A stretch of 64,000 nucleotides of DNA, from contig CALDKB010000041.1 in the NCBI GenBank assembly GCA_937899245.1, positions 1 to 64,000 of the forward strand. The letters are read 5' to 3'. Of the stretch, positions 1 through 8,471 are shown piece by piece. Every line of letters begins with the position of its first letter. The first letter of the stretch is position 1. The stretch comes from an uncultured Bacteroidales bacterium. Lineage in GTDB: Bacteria; Bacteroidota; Bacteroidia; Bacteroidales; ML635J-15. Made by a program: the position numbers and the translations under genes. The notes beneath the pieces were generated by a model. The model saw only the letters and a program-made list of their open reading frames with translations, did no database searches and was not told the origin of the DNA.

Positions 1-2
1 GG

Positions 3-542
3 AACACAGCGGAAATAGCGAATCTGTATTTAGGATTGTGCGACAAAACCCTGAGCAAGGAAAGCATTGGGGCAAGGCGGACCGAACTGCTGGCACTTGC
101 TACGGACAGTAGCTTTGTGTACTCTGGCATGGCCGAAAACCTGTACGAATATGTCTTTGATACGATATTGCCGAAATACATGCCGCTGTTCGAGGATGAA
201 ATAATTTCAAAGGCATCGACGGAAGAAGCGGAACATTCAGGCTCACCATTTGTTATCTATCCAAACCCTACAACAGGACATATAACCATAGAGATTGCCA
301 CGGAGGACCTTGACGCCGAGACCCTTGAGTTTCTACACCGCTACGGAATGGAGGAGATTGAGGATTGCGCACGCTTGCAGGTTAATATTTATGATGTAAA
401 TTCGCGGCTTGTACATAGCAAATCCTATACTTATGACGCACCAGTCCAAATAGACATAAGCAATTGCCCTGCAGGCACATACATGGTTGAGATAAAGGGC
501 TGCTACAGCGATATGGTGCAAACCAAGGTGGTAAAGATGTAG
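3..542 (+). CDS. C-terminal part of a T9SS-secreted protein (5' end outside window)
   Basis: The frame is open to the left edge, so only the C-terminal 179 residues are visible; the TTG at 36 is not needed as a start. The visible part ends in a type A T9SS sorting domain: it begins with 'YPNPTTG', continues with a beta-sandwich-like region ('IYDVNSRLVHS') and closes with 'PAGTYMVEIKG...KVVKM'. In this family the domain directs export across the outer membrane and is then removed. A short acidic stretch ('DLDAETLEFLHRYGMEEIED') is inserted between the first strands, which is unusual. The upstream catalytic or binding part cannot be judged. The next gene starts about 25 bp downstream and is also a T9SS cargo. 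Confidence 0.8.
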   Translation, partial: NTAEIANLYLGLCDKTLSKESIGARRTELLALATDSSFVYSGMAENLYEYVFDTILPKYMPLFEDEIISKASTEEAEHSGSPFVIYPNPTTGHITIEIATEDLDAETLEFLHRYGMEEIEDCARLQVNIYDVNSRLVHSKSYTYDAPVQIDISNCPAGTYMVEIKGCYSDMVQTKVVKM

Positions 543-567
543 ATGTGTAACTTTAAAAATGCTAGTT

Positions 568-2469
568 ATGAAAAACAGGATAACAAAAAGCGCTGTCAAA
601 ACGATTGTACTTGTTATATTATGTGTCATGTCTGTAAGAGCATATTCACAAGAAAGATTTAATAAAGTTATAAATTTAGCCAGAGAATCAAACCATGTGC
701 TAGTTTCGGTTACTCCTATAAATGGCAATTACATATTAATATGTGGAACGTATGAGTTGTATGGAGACAACATGTGTTCTTTGATTGCCAAAATTGACAG
801 AAACGGAGATTGCCAGTACAAAACAATAATATGCGACGAGCAAAATGATGTAACGGAGGGCAAAGAGACAAATCAGGTCTTCTATACACCAGAAGGAACC
901 TATAAATATGTATTTAATGTCAAAAATGAAAAGGCAATGCTTTGCGAGTTTAATGATAGTCTGGAAATAATAGAAGATTTTGGATATCCATATTCAAATG
1001 GACAAAGATGTTTAGGCTTTTTTATACAAGATAGCAATGTATATTTAAGCGGTCAATATCATAACAGCGAAGGATATCATGGGTATATAGAAAAATATGA
1101 CTCAGACGGAAATATTGTTTCAAACCTTGGATTTGAAGAAACCTATTCCGAGCAGAATGGTTTTGGCCAGATGCTGATGCAAGATAACAATATATTTGTT
1201 ACAGGTACTATGCTGTCAAATGGCAAAATGCTTTGGCATCTAATGAAGCTTGACACATCCTTAAACATAATCTGGCAACGCACATTTGGTCGTAGCGGCT
1301 GGAACAACGGTACCAAGACTTTTCTTTATCCCTCCCCCGACAGCAGTTACGTCATGAGCGGGATGTATCCGGTGTGCAGCGGCAACTCTGCGCAGTGCGT
1401 TCGCAAGATAGACGACAGCGGCAACCTGCTGTGGGAAAAGGTGATAAAAAACTATTATTCAAATTACTACAACGGACCAGGAATGTTTGCAATGGAGAAA
1501 ACATTCGATGTGTATGTGGATGACGAAAGTTGCATATATGTAGTAGGGAACGGTGCAAATTCTTCTGTAGGTCAGGCAGGGTTTCTAACAAAACTATCCC
1601 CTCGCGGCAATATTATGTACCGTAGATTCTATACGCCAGATGGTTCGCAAAACGGGCCGGATATTTTTCTAACCAGCATAAAGCCAACACCAGACGGCGG
1701 CTTCATAATGGGCGGCTACACATACGATGACTATTATACGGCCGAGGATTTCGGGGACTACTACCAGCAGCCCTGGCTCGTAAAGACCGACCACGATGGC
1801 CTGGACGGCCTATGCTATACGGAACTGCCCGAACTTACCCTTGATGTTTTCATTCCCGATACTGTCTGCAACATGGATACAATAGACTGCGTAGTAAACA
1901 TCAGCGGCCCATCGGCTCCATACACGCTGGAGTTCGGTACGGGACAGGTAATCGACAGCATCTACTACCCCGATATATTCGTGCCGAGCGAAATAGGTAT
2001 AGACACGGTGCTTAGCGGAGACCTCATGTATAACTACACGGAAAATGTGGCCGAGGCCACCATAAAGGACACCGCCGAGAACATCATTGCCCGCCACTAC
2101 AACATCGCCACCCCCACGCTCCCCGGCGAGCAGCAGCTGGCAATAACGCTCACGGACTATTACGGCAATACCAAGACCATCTACAAGGACATCTATGTAA
2201 ATGCCTGCCACGAGGTTGAAGTTGATGATAATGAAAATGTTGTATTGTCGGTATACCCCAATCCGGCACGGGAAAACATCATGGTGGACGGCGAAAATAT
2301 AGCAGGCATACAAATATGCAACCTGCTCGGCAGTGTGGTTTACGAAACGCAGCAATGCAACGGCAGCAATGTAATCTCCATGGATGGCATGGGCGCAGGC
2401 AGCTATTTTGTAAGGATTACAATGGAAGACGGAAAAGTTGTAACGAAAAAGATAGTTGTTGTGAGATGA
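568..2469 (+). CDS. T9SS-secreted repeat protein, probably beta-propeller
   Basis: This encodes 633 residues. I chose the ATG at 568 because it gives a normal signal peptide (MKNRITK, hydrophobic core, cut near 'YSQ'); an in-frame ATG at 559 is the alternative. The body has repeated short blocks of the type 'G(x)I...KID(x)(N/D)G(x)' (for example 'KIDRNGDC', 'KYDSDGNIV', 'KIDDSGNLLW', 'KLSPRGNIM', 'KTDHDGLDG'), which suggests a beta-propeller of the kind common in Bacteroidota surface proteins. The last about 75 residues form a T9SS type A sorting domain ('VYPNPARENIMV' to 'GSYFVRITMEDGKVVTKKI'). No catalytic motif was seen. Codon composition changes near 1290: the 5' third is AT-rich and the rest clearly richer in G+C. 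Confidence 0.8.
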   Translation: MKNRITKSAVKTIVLVILCVMSVRAYSQERFNKVINLARESNHVLVSVTPINGNYILICGTYELYGDNMCSLIAKIDRNGDCQYKTIICDEQNDVTEGKETNQVFYTPEGTYKYVFNVKNEKAMLCEFNDSLEIIEDFGYPYSNGQRCLGFFIQDSNVYLSGQYHNSEGYHGYIEKYDSDGNIVSNLGFEETYSEQNGFGQMLMQDNNIFVTGTMLSNGKMLWHLMKLDTSLNIIWQRTFGRSGWNNGTKTFLYPSPDSSYVMSGMYPVCSGNSAQCVRKIDDSGNLLWEKVIKNYYSNYYNGPGMFAMEKTFDVYVDDESCIYVVGNGANSSVGQAGFLTKLSPRGNIMYRRFYTPDGSQNGPDIFLTSIKPTPDGGFIMGGYTYDDYYTAEDFGDYYQQPWLVKTDHDGLDGLCYTELPELTLDVFIPDTVCNMDTIDCVVNISGPSAPYTLEFGTGQVIDSIYYPDIFVPSEIGIDTVLSGDLMYNYTENVAEATIKDTAENIIARHYNIATPTLPGEQQLAITLTDYYGNTKTIYKDIYVNACHEVEVDDNENVVLSVYPNPARENIMVDGENIAGIQICNLLGSVVYETQQCNGSNVISMDGMGAGSYFVRITMEDGKVVTKKIVVVR

Positions 2470-2553
2470 GAATGGACAGTCATCGAACCATTTAAACAAA
2501 CCTAAACGACAAAGAAAACCGAACAAAAAGCACTTACATATTTATCCCGTGTC

Positions 2554-2594
2554 CATGGCTTTAGCCATGTAATCAAACCATCGCCTTTGGCGAT
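2554..2594. repeat. Two small perfect palindromes
   Basis: CATGGCTTTAGCCATG (2554-2569) and ATCGCCTTTGGCGAT (2580-2594) are two perfect inverted repeats of similar design, with short arms and a T-rich centre, only 10 bp apart. They lie in a 596-bp spacer (2470-3065) in which I see no convincing gene. Their design resembles the palindromic elements elsewhere in the window, but the sequence differs. Confidence 0.55.
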
Positions 2595-2879
2595 ACCTTG
2601 ATACATTACGTTGTAAAAAGGAGATTCCGGACAAACGAACTCACAAGCAACGTTCCTTTTGCTGTTCGTTCAGTTTTCCGGAATGACAGCACTATGCAAA
2701 AGTCTCCCCGAAGACGCGCACTCCCCGCAACGGTCGTTACGGAAGCTATAATTTGTCGGCGATACGGAATGTGGAGCCGTTACAAATTAAGCAGTCCGAA
2801 ACGAAGTTCACGAAGCTTGCGAGTAAATCTCCCCCCCGAAGAGGAAATGCGAAAAAAGAACAAACACGAAAAATAAATC

Positions 2880-2948
2880 AAAAATCCACCCCTTTCCCAG
2901 ATTCTGAACCAAGTTCAGCATGACGAAAAGGGATGGATTTTTTTTCAA
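2880..2948. terminator. Long hairpin between convergent genes, built on a dispersed repeat
   Basis: Outer arms AAAATCCACCCCTTT and AAAGGGATGGATTTT enclose an inner palindrome, CTGAACCAAGTTCAG, followed by GCATGACG and a T-run. It lies between a plus-strand gene (ends 2469) and a minus-strand gene (ends 3066), so it could stop transcription from both sides. The core CTGAAC/GTTCAG with ATGACG also occurs in the hairpin at 4106-4177. Confidence 0.6.
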
Positions 2949-3015
2949 GGCAGGAGCCTTGAGAATACTGCGTCGTAGGCTGTGCTTCGACAGGCTCAGC
3001 ATGGCAGAGCCTACG
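2946..3015. repeat. Palindromic intergenic repeats
   Basis: CAAGGCAGGAGCCTTG (2946-2961) is a palindrome. It is followed by an imperfect hairpin at 2974-3015 with arms CGTAGGCTGTGC and GCAGAGCCTACG, whose loop contains CTTCGACAGGCTCAGCATGG. From general knowledge, sequences of the CTTCGACA-GCTCAGCATG type recur between genes in many bacterial genomes; here it is only a repeat call. Confidence 0.5.
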
Positions 3016-3065
3016 TCGAGTGGGATAGTGGTTGTGAGATGACCTATAGATTGGATTACTTTGCT

Positions 3066-3986
3066 TTATGAGATGCTTCCAATAATTTCTCTGAGCCTTG
3101 ATACGACAACTTCTCCAATAATTTGTATCATATCATCAGGCGAGTTATTGTTTGTGTATTGGTCGAAAGCGTCATAATACCGTTTGCGATCTGAAAATTT
3201 TATGGTTACAGGTGGTAATCCGCCTTTTATTAGTTGCAAATTCATCAATAATCGGCCAGTTCTGCCGTTCCCATCAATAAATGGGTGGATACTTTCAAAT
3301 CGTAGGTGGAAAAGAGCTACTTGTTCAATAATATGCAACGAATTTTCCCATTTATTATAATCGTAAATAAGTTCTTCTATTTTCTGCTCTATTAAGTATG
3401 GTGCAACTGGTTCTGTTGAAGCTCCTGCGATACGAACATTTACGCGTCTGAAAGTGCCACGGTCTTCTGGGCGGTCGGCCAAAACCAATGAGTGAATTCT
3501 TTTGATTTCAAAAGCTGTAAGATTGGCTTCGGAATGGGCAAGGTCTTCTATGTATTTAAAAGCTTCTTTATAACCAACAGCTTCAAGATGGTCTTTAAGT
3601 GGTTTCTGGTCAATAGTGATTCCTTGCAGAACTAATGCAGTTTCGTGCATTGTTAATGTGTTGCCTTCAATTGCATTGCTATTATATGTGTGTTCAACTA
3701 TAAATATCTCTCTTATTGCTTCTATTTCTGCGGGAGTTAAAGGTCTGCAATTGTCAAGTTCTTTTTTTAGATTATTTATTTGCTCTAGAATAGGGGTGTA
3801 TTTTTTCGTTGGTTTACTTTTAGAATATGTTCTGGCATCGGTTGGTTTTGGTGCATCATCGGGAATTAGGTACAAATTGCCTTGCCTTATTACTCCAGCA
3901 ATGCGACCTTGTTCGCATAGTAAACGAACTCTTCGCGAGGATATTCCCCACAATGTTGCCGCTTCTGAAACTTTAATGTATTTCAT
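3066..3986 (-). CDS. Fic family protein with N-terminal MerR-like helix-turn-helix
   Basis: This encodes 306 residues from the ATG at 3986; the frame extends further upstream, but that part encodes no plausible domain. Residues 1-50 ('KVSEAATLWGISSRRVRLLCEQG') look like a MerR/excisionase-type DNA-binding helix-turn-helix. The Fic core contains 'HPFIDGNGRTGRLL', a full match to the HPFx(D/E)GNGRxxR active site used for AMP transfer from ATP to target hydroxyls. Upstream, 'SNAIEGN' matches the inhibitory (S/T)xxxE(G/N) motif, so this is a self-inhibited class II type Fic. The gene stands alone; the hairpin terminator of gcvP lies upstream. Its target is unknown. The DNA-binding module suggests autoregulation or a transcriptional role. 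Confidence 0.88.
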   Translation of the reverse strand: MKYIKVSEAATLWGISSRRVRLLCEQGRIAGVIRQGNLYLIPDDAPKPTDARTYSKSKPTKKYTPILEQINNLKKELDNCRPLTPAEIEAIREIFIVEHTYNSNAIEGNTLTMHETALVLQGITIDQKPLKDHLEAVGYKEAFKYIEDLAHSEANLTAFEIKRIHSLVLADRPEDRGTFRRVNVRIAGASTEPVAPYLIEQKIEELIYDYNKWENSLHIIEQVALFHLRFESIHPFIDGNGRTGRLLMNLQLIKGGLPPVTIKFSDRKRYYDAFDQYTNNNSPDDMIQIIGEVVVSRLREIIGSIS

Positions 3987-4105
3987 ATCGTTCCTATTTT
4001 TCTTTAAATCAGTTGCAAATATAATTATATTGTTCCGATTTTTGAGGTTTTGGGAATAATATGTTTGTGGATTGATGAATAAATGAACTAGTGAAGTCGG
4101 CAATA

Positions 4106-4177
4106 TAAAAACCCTCCATTCGTCATCCTGAACTGTCATCCCGTACTACGATACGGGACAGGATATGGAATGGAGGG
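4106..4177 (-). terminator. gcvP terminator, nested long hairpin
   Basis: The outer arms CCCTCCATTC/GAATGGAGGG enclose ATCCTG/CAGGAT and an inner GTCATCCCGTA/TACGGGAC stem. Read on the minus strand it follows the gcvP stop by about 22 nt and ends in a T-run (A's at 4107-4111 on the plus strand). It contains GTTCAGGATGACG on the minus strand, so a copy of the dispersed repeat seen at 2880-2948 appears to serve as the terminator. Confidence 0.65.
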
Positions 4178-4199
4178 AATATTATTTAATCAAAAAAGA

Positions 4200-7052
4200 T
4201 TATTCTTCTTCAAGCTGGTTGCACTTGCAGTCGAGGTTGCGGTCGCCGTAAGCGTTGTCAATCTTTGCAACGTAAGGCCAGAACTTGTTTTCCTTGATCC
4301 ATGGCAACGGGAAGGCTGCCTTTTCACGTGGATAGCAGTGGTTCCATTCGCTTGCAGTACATTCAATCTGAGTGTGAGGCGCATTTACCAATGGGTTGTC
4401 CTCGCGTGTGTACTTGCCTGCCTTAATGTCTTCGCATTCCTGCTTGATAACCTTCATTGTGTCGATGAAGCGGTCGAGTTCCTGCTTGCTTTCGCTTTCG
4501 GTAGGTTCAACCATCAAGGTCTCGTGTACTGGGAACGACAATGTTGGTGCGTGGAAACCGAAGTCCATAAGTCTGTGTGCGATATCAGCAGCTTCAACGC
4601 CGTATTCAGCGCGGAAACTCTGTACGTTAAGGATCATTTCGTGTGCGCAACGTCCAGTTTCACCAGTGTAAAGAACCTGGAATGTGTCCTTCAATTCGCT
4701 TGCAATGTAGTTAGCGTTCAAGATAGCCAGCTTTGTTGCTTCTCTCAAACCTCTTTCGCCCATCATCTTGATGTAAGCGTAGGTGATAGGAAGAATCATT
4801 GCACTGCCGAAAGGTGCAGATGTGATAGCTCTGATGCCCTTCTTGCCGCCAGTCTTAACAACTGTGTGAGTTGGAAGGAAGTCAACAAGCTTCTTGCATA
4901 CAGAAACAGTTCCGATACCAGGACCGCCACCGCCGTGAGGGCTTGCAAATGTCTTGTGGAGGTTCAAGTGGCAAACGTCTGCTCCGATAGTTCCAGGATT
5001 TGTAAGAGCTACCTGTGCGTTCATATTTGCACCGTCCATATAAACCAAACCGCCATTGTCGTGGATTATCTTAACGATGTCCAAAATCTTGTTTTCGAAT
5101 ACGCCGTGAGTTGAAGGGTAGGTGATCATCATTGCAGCAAGGTTGTCCTTGTTTGCTTCTGCCTTTGCCTTCAAGTCCTTAACGTCGATGTTACCGTGTT
5201 CGTCGCAGTTTACAAGAACAAGCTTGAAACCTGCCATTGCCATACTTGCTGGGTTTGTTCCGTGTGCAGATGTCGGGATGATACAGATATTTCTGTGTGC
5301 CTGCTTGTTAGCAATGTGGTAAGCACGGATAATCATCAAACCTGTGTGTTCGCCAGTTGCACCAGAATTTGGCTGCAATGTTGTTGCTGCAAATCCAGTG
5401 ATTGTCGAAAGGTCCTTGGAAATATCGTTGATAAGTTCGTAGTAACCTAATGCCTGGTTCTTTGGAACGAATGGGTGGATATTTGCGAATTCCGGCCAGC
5501 TCAATGGCAACATAGATGTTGCAGGGTTGAGCTTCATTGTGCACGAACCAAGTGAAATCATTGACTGAGTCAAAGAAATGTCGCGTCTTTCAAGTTTCTT
5601 GATGTAACGCATCATTTCTGTTTCGCTGTGGTAGCTGTTGAATACCTTCTGGGTGAGGATAGCGTCGGTTCTTGCGAACTTAGCGTCCATTGCAATCATC
5701 GGAACTTCGGTAACCTTCTTTGCTTCCTTGCCGTTTGCGATAGCAAAGATTTCAAGAATGTTGTTTACGTCGTCGATCGACATCAATTCGTCTGTGCTGA
5801 AACCAACGGTCTTTTCGTCGATGTAGTGAAGGTTGATCTTGCGCTGCAAAGCGAGCTTTTCAATTGCCTTGCTGTCGGCACCGTTAACGATAACAGTATC
5901 GAAAATGTTTGTGCAAGCAATCTTGTAACCTAACTTCTTGATTTCGGCAGCGAGGAATTTAGCAGAAGAGTAGATGTTTGTTGCAATTCTCTTCATTCCT
6001 TCTGGTCCGTGATATACAGCGTAGAAACCTGCCATCATAGCAAGAAGTGCCTGTGCTGTACAGATGTTCGAAGTTGCATCTTCGCGTTTGATGTGCTGTT
6101 CACGAGTCTGAAGAGCAAGACGCAAAGCCTTCTTTCCGAATTTGTCAACGCTAACGCCGATAATTCTACCCGGCATTTTACGTTTGTACTTGTCCGAAGT
6201 AGCCATAAATGCTGCGTGAGGACCGCCGAATCCCATTGGAAGGCCGAAACGCTGAGTGTTACCAACTGCGATGTCGGCACCCCAAGAAGCCGGTGACTTC
6301 AAAAGTACAAGAGACATTGTGTCAACAACTGCTGTTACGAGCATTTCGTTTGCGTGTGCTTCTTCTGTGAATTTTGCATAGTCTCTGATTTCGCCGCTAG
6401 CTGTCGGGTACTGAACTATTGCACCGATATATTTGTTAGAAAGTTTTACTTTCTTGAAGTCGCCAACTTCAACAACGATTCCCAATGGTTCGGTTCTCAT
6501 TAGGATAACGTCCAAAGTCTGTGGGAAGATGTCCTTGTCGACGAAAACGATGTTTCTTCCTTCCTTAGCTGCCTGACGAGAACGGCATTCGAACATCATT
6601 CTTGCTGCTTCAGCTGCTGCAGTACCTTCGTCGAGAAGTGAGCAGTTTGCAAGTTCCATTCCGGTAAGTTCGGTAATTACAGTCTGGAAGTTCAAGAGAG
6701 CTTCGAGACGGCCCTGTGAAATTTCTGCCTGATATGGAGTGTATGATGTGTACCAGCTCGGATTTTCGAAAACATTGCGGAGGATTACCGAAGGAACAGC
6801 TGTTCCGTAGTAGCCCATACCGATAAGCGAGCGGTAGATCTTGTTCTTCGATGCCATTGCCTTGAGTTTTACAAGGAATTCATCCTCGGTAAGAGGAGCG
6901 TCGAGGTTAAGGTTTTCCTTAAGTCTAATTTGCTTTGGTATAACCTGGTCGATGAATTTGTCGAGCGATTTAGCTCCGACTTTCTTCAGCATTTCAGCGT
7001 ATTCGCTTTCACGCGGACCCACGTGGCGGGTGTAGAAATCTTCTCTAATCAT
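4200..7052 (-). CDS. gcvP: Glycine dehydrogenase (decarboxylating), P-protein of the glycine cleavage system
   Basis: This encodes 950 residues, the full length of the single-chain P-protein. It binds glycine through pyridoxal phosphate, releases CO2 and passes the aminomethyl group to the lipoyl H-protein. The N-terminal half has 'RHVGPRESE' and 'TPYQAEISQGRLEALLNFQT'. The C-terminal half carries the cofactor lysine in 'LNLHKTFASPHGGGGPG' near residue 699, and 'SCTMKLNPA' near 500. The ATG at 7052 gives the standard N-terminus. No gcvT or gcvH is adjacent, as is usual in Bacteroidales where these genes are scattered. A hairpin terminator follows the stop. No glycine riboswitch was recognised upstream. 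Confidence 0.97.
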   Translation of the reverse strand: MIREDFYTRHVGPRESEYAEMLKKVGAKSLDKFIDQVIPKQIRLKENLNLDAPLTEDEFLVKLKAMASKNKIYRSLIGMGYYGTAVPSVILRNVFENPSWYTSYTPYQAEISQGRLEALLNFQTVITELTGMELANCSLLDEGTAAAEAARMMFECRSRQAAKEGRNIVFVDKDIFPQTLDVILMRTEPLGIVVEVGDFKKVKLSNKYIGAIVQYPTASGEIRDYAKFTEEAHANEMLVTAVVDTMSLVLLKSPASWGADIAVGNTQRFGLPMGFGGPHAAFMATSDKYKRKMPGRIIGVSVDKFGKKALRLALQTREQHIKREDATSNICTAQALLAMMAGFYAVYHGPEGMKRIATNIYSSAKFLAAEIKKLGYKIACTNIFDTVIVNGADSKAIEKLALQRKINLHYIDEKTVGFSTDELMSIDDVNNILEIFAIANGKEAKKVTEVPMIAMDAKFARTDAILTQKVFNSYHSETEMMRYIKKLERRDISLTQSMISLGSCTMKLNPATSMLPLSWPEFANIHPFVPKNQALGYYELINDISKDLSTITGFAATTLQPNSGATGEHTGLMIIRAYHIANKQAHRNICIIPTSAHGTNPASMAMAGFKLVLVNCDEHGNIDVKDLKAKAEANKDNLAAMMITYPSTHGVFENKILDIVKIIHDNGGLVYMDGANMNAQVALTNPGTIGADVCHLNLHKTFASPHGGGGPGIGTVSVCKKLVDFLPTHTVVKTGGKKGIRAITSAPFGSAMILPITYAYIKMMGERGLREATKLAILNANYIASELKDTFQVLYTGETGRCAHEMILNVQSFRAEYGVEAADIAHRLMDFGFHAPTLSFPVHETLMVEPTESESKQELDRFIDTMKVIKQECEDIKAGKYTREDNPLVNAPHTQIECTASEWNHCYPREKAAFPLPWIKENKFWPYVAKIDNAYGDRNLDCKCNQLEEE

Positions 7053-7121
7053 TGTTTATGTTTTTAATTAGTGTTTGCGTTAAAAAATTGCGTGTAAAAT
7101 TATAAATTTTTGCTTTCGTAA

Positions 7122-7275
7122 TTCCACTTTGTTGTGGAAATTTTTCAATGAAAAATTATTGGCGTCCGCAAACTCGTTGTCACGGATTTTTGCATTGCGT
7201 TGCAGCAAAAACACATAGGAACGTTGTTTTTGACCCTGTAGCGTGCTACGACATTACAAGGTCAAAACCAACGTT
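7122..7275. other. Cluster of four stem-loops upstream of gcvP
   Basis: Within this gene-free 250-bp spacer I see four inverted repeats in a row. They are TTCCAC/GTGGAA (about 7122-7140), AATTTTTC/GAAAAATT (about 7138-7156), TTTTTGC/GCAAAAA (7187-7211), and a long stem at 7220-7275 with about 21-bp imperfect arms starting AACGTTG. The last is followed by seven T's on the plus strand. They may be terminators of the regulator gene, a structured gcvP leader, or remnants of a repeat element. Confidence 0.5.
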
Positions 7276-7303
7276 TTTTTGTGTGGGTATTTCGCTTTTG
7301 TGG

Positions 7304-7594
7304 CTACTTTTTATCGTGCAGATAATCTTTAAGTGCAACTACATATTCTTTGAAGGCTTCAACGCCTTGTTCGGTGATTCTACATGTAGTACACGGCTTT
7401 TTCCCTTTAAAGTCTTTGCTTACAGTGATATATCCTGCTGCTGACAGTTTGTCGATTTGTACGCTAAGGTTGCCAGCTGTGGCTCCTGTCTGATTTTTTA
7501 TATAGACAAAGTCGGCATTTTCGGCCTCAAGTAGCAACGACATAATCGCAAGTCGCAGTTCGCTGTGCAATATCGGATTTAACGGCTTAAACAT
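7304..7594 (-). CDS. Small winged-helix transcriptional regulator
   Basis: This encodes 96 residues and is one winged helix-turn-helix: 'LHSELRLAIMSLLL' (helix 1), 'ADFVYIKNQTGATAGNLSVQIDKLSAAGYI' (helix-turn-helix with recognition helix), then 'TVSKDFKGKKPCTTCRITEQGVEAFKEYV' (wing and C-terminal helix). This matches the short MarR/PadR-like family of Pfam 'winged helix DNA-binding domain' type (HTH_34). It follows the membrane protein gene by 10 bp on the same strand, so the pair is probably one operon in which the regulator controls its own membrane partner. A CPxTxC-like pair (C-x-x-C) in the wing might sense metal or redox, but this is speculation. Confidence 0.8.
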   Translation of the reverse strand: MFKPLNPILHSELRLAIMSLLLEAENADFVYIKNQTGATAGNLSVQIDKLSAAGYITVSKDFKGKKPCTTCRITEQGVEAFKEYVVALKDYLHDKK

Positions 7595-7604
7595 AACTTT
7601 ATTA

Positions 7605-8246
7605 TTATAATTGTTGGGACTTTCTGCTGTTCCTATTCATAATGATGCCAGGAGTAATCAGTACCAGAATGGCCATTCCTGTAAAGATGAACATTTGAAA
7701 AGCCGATGAAACCAATAACAAGGCAATAGCGAAACCAAGCAAGCTGCTGATGATGCTTGCGATTGTTATCAGGCGGTTTTTAAGGACAAGACCGGTTGCT
7801 GTAGCCGCCATGCCGAGCATGATTATTGTTACTGCAGTAATTGGAAAAACTATTGTTGTTGTATTTCCTGTTGCTGTTCCTTTTATTATAAGGTTTAATA
7901 AAAAAAGGATAACAGGCATGCTCAAAGCAAAGATTGCAAAGGTTATCCATATTTTGTTTATGACAAAACCGAGGAGGCTTTGGGATTTCTTTTCACCTTT
8001 CTTAAATGTTGTGCGTGCAATGATGAAACCTATGGCTGTCATAAGGAACCATAACAGATTCCAGATAGGTCCACCGCAGTATTCCCATAGAAAAGCTATT
8101 GCGGTTGCAAATATTGCTGTTAATGCACCCCAAAAAATCATAGGTACACCTGCATTACGCTCCATATTTCGACGATTTTGTTCAATCGTGTGGCGAATTA
8201 ATTCAAGACTCTGTTCGGGAGTCATTCCGTTTTCTTGTTGACTCAT
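7605..8246 (-). CDS. Polytopic membrane protein, regulator partner
   Basis: This encodes 213 residues. After a charged amphipathic N-terminus ('QSLELIRHTIEQNRRNMERN', about residues 13-32) there are roughly six hydrophobic segments (about 35-55, 59-78, 97-118, 128-150, 156-176, 180-200) and a basic tail. It has no enzymatic motif and belongs to no family I can name. Bacteroidota often pair such proteins with a small winged-helix gene like the one 10 bp downstream. The likely role is an inner-membrane component of a small regulated system. Confidence 0.7.
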   Translation of the reverse strand: MSQQENGMTPEQSLELIRHTIEQNRRNMERNAGVPMIFWGALTAIFATAIAFLWEYCGGPIWNLLWFLMTAIGFIIARTTFKKGEKKSQSLLGFVINKIWITFAIFALSMPVILFLLNLIIKGTATGNTTTIVFPITAVTIIMLGMAATATGLVLKNRLITIASIISSLLGFAIALLLVSSAFQMFIFTGMAILVLITPGIIMNRNSRKSQQL

Positions 8247-8378
8247 AGTAAATTAGAATTTAAAGTTTAACATAAAAATTGTTTTGTCATGACTTTTGCA
8301 AATATAAACAAGTTTATAATATAAACCATAAATTTTTAAAAAAAAATTTTAATGATAGGGGATTGACGAACAAATAAA

Positions 8379-8471
8379 TCACTCAATCACTTTCCAATGT
8401 CCGTTTTTGTCGGCTCCAACGCGTACAATAATATTCGTATCAATTACAGCATAAATATTATTATTCTCCAT
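8379..8471 (-). pseudogene. Stub of a PIN-domain toxin fused to a foreign tail
   Basis: A 30-codon frame begins with an ATG at 8471 inside the end of the RelB-like antitoxin gene and stops at 8379. Its first half, 'NIYAVIDTNIIV', is the typical start of a PIN ribonuclease toxin (strand 1 with the first catalytic Asp in 'DTN'). A PIN domain needs about 130 residues, so the toxin is destroyed. The second half, 'RVGADKNGHWKVIE', does not look like PIN. It resembles the end of AlbA_2 or Fic-associated winged-helix proteins; the AlbA_2 protein of this window ends in 'HVGPTRGGHWEFL'. I infer a deletion that joined two genes. Confidence 0.6.

Noticed and set aside
2598..2876. Open frame of 92 codons in the repeat-rich spacer
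   Set aside because: Arg-rich, no recognisable fold, overlaps palindromic repeats; no promoter or start signal.
4170..5114. Long plus-strand open frame (314 codons) opposite gcvP
   Set aside because: It is the antisense shadow of a highly conserved gene with biased codons; the translation is Cys/Val-rich without a domain.
7053..7303. Glycine riboswitch upstream of gcvP
   Set aside because: Hairpins are present, but I could not match the conserved glycine-aptamer core words on the minus strand.
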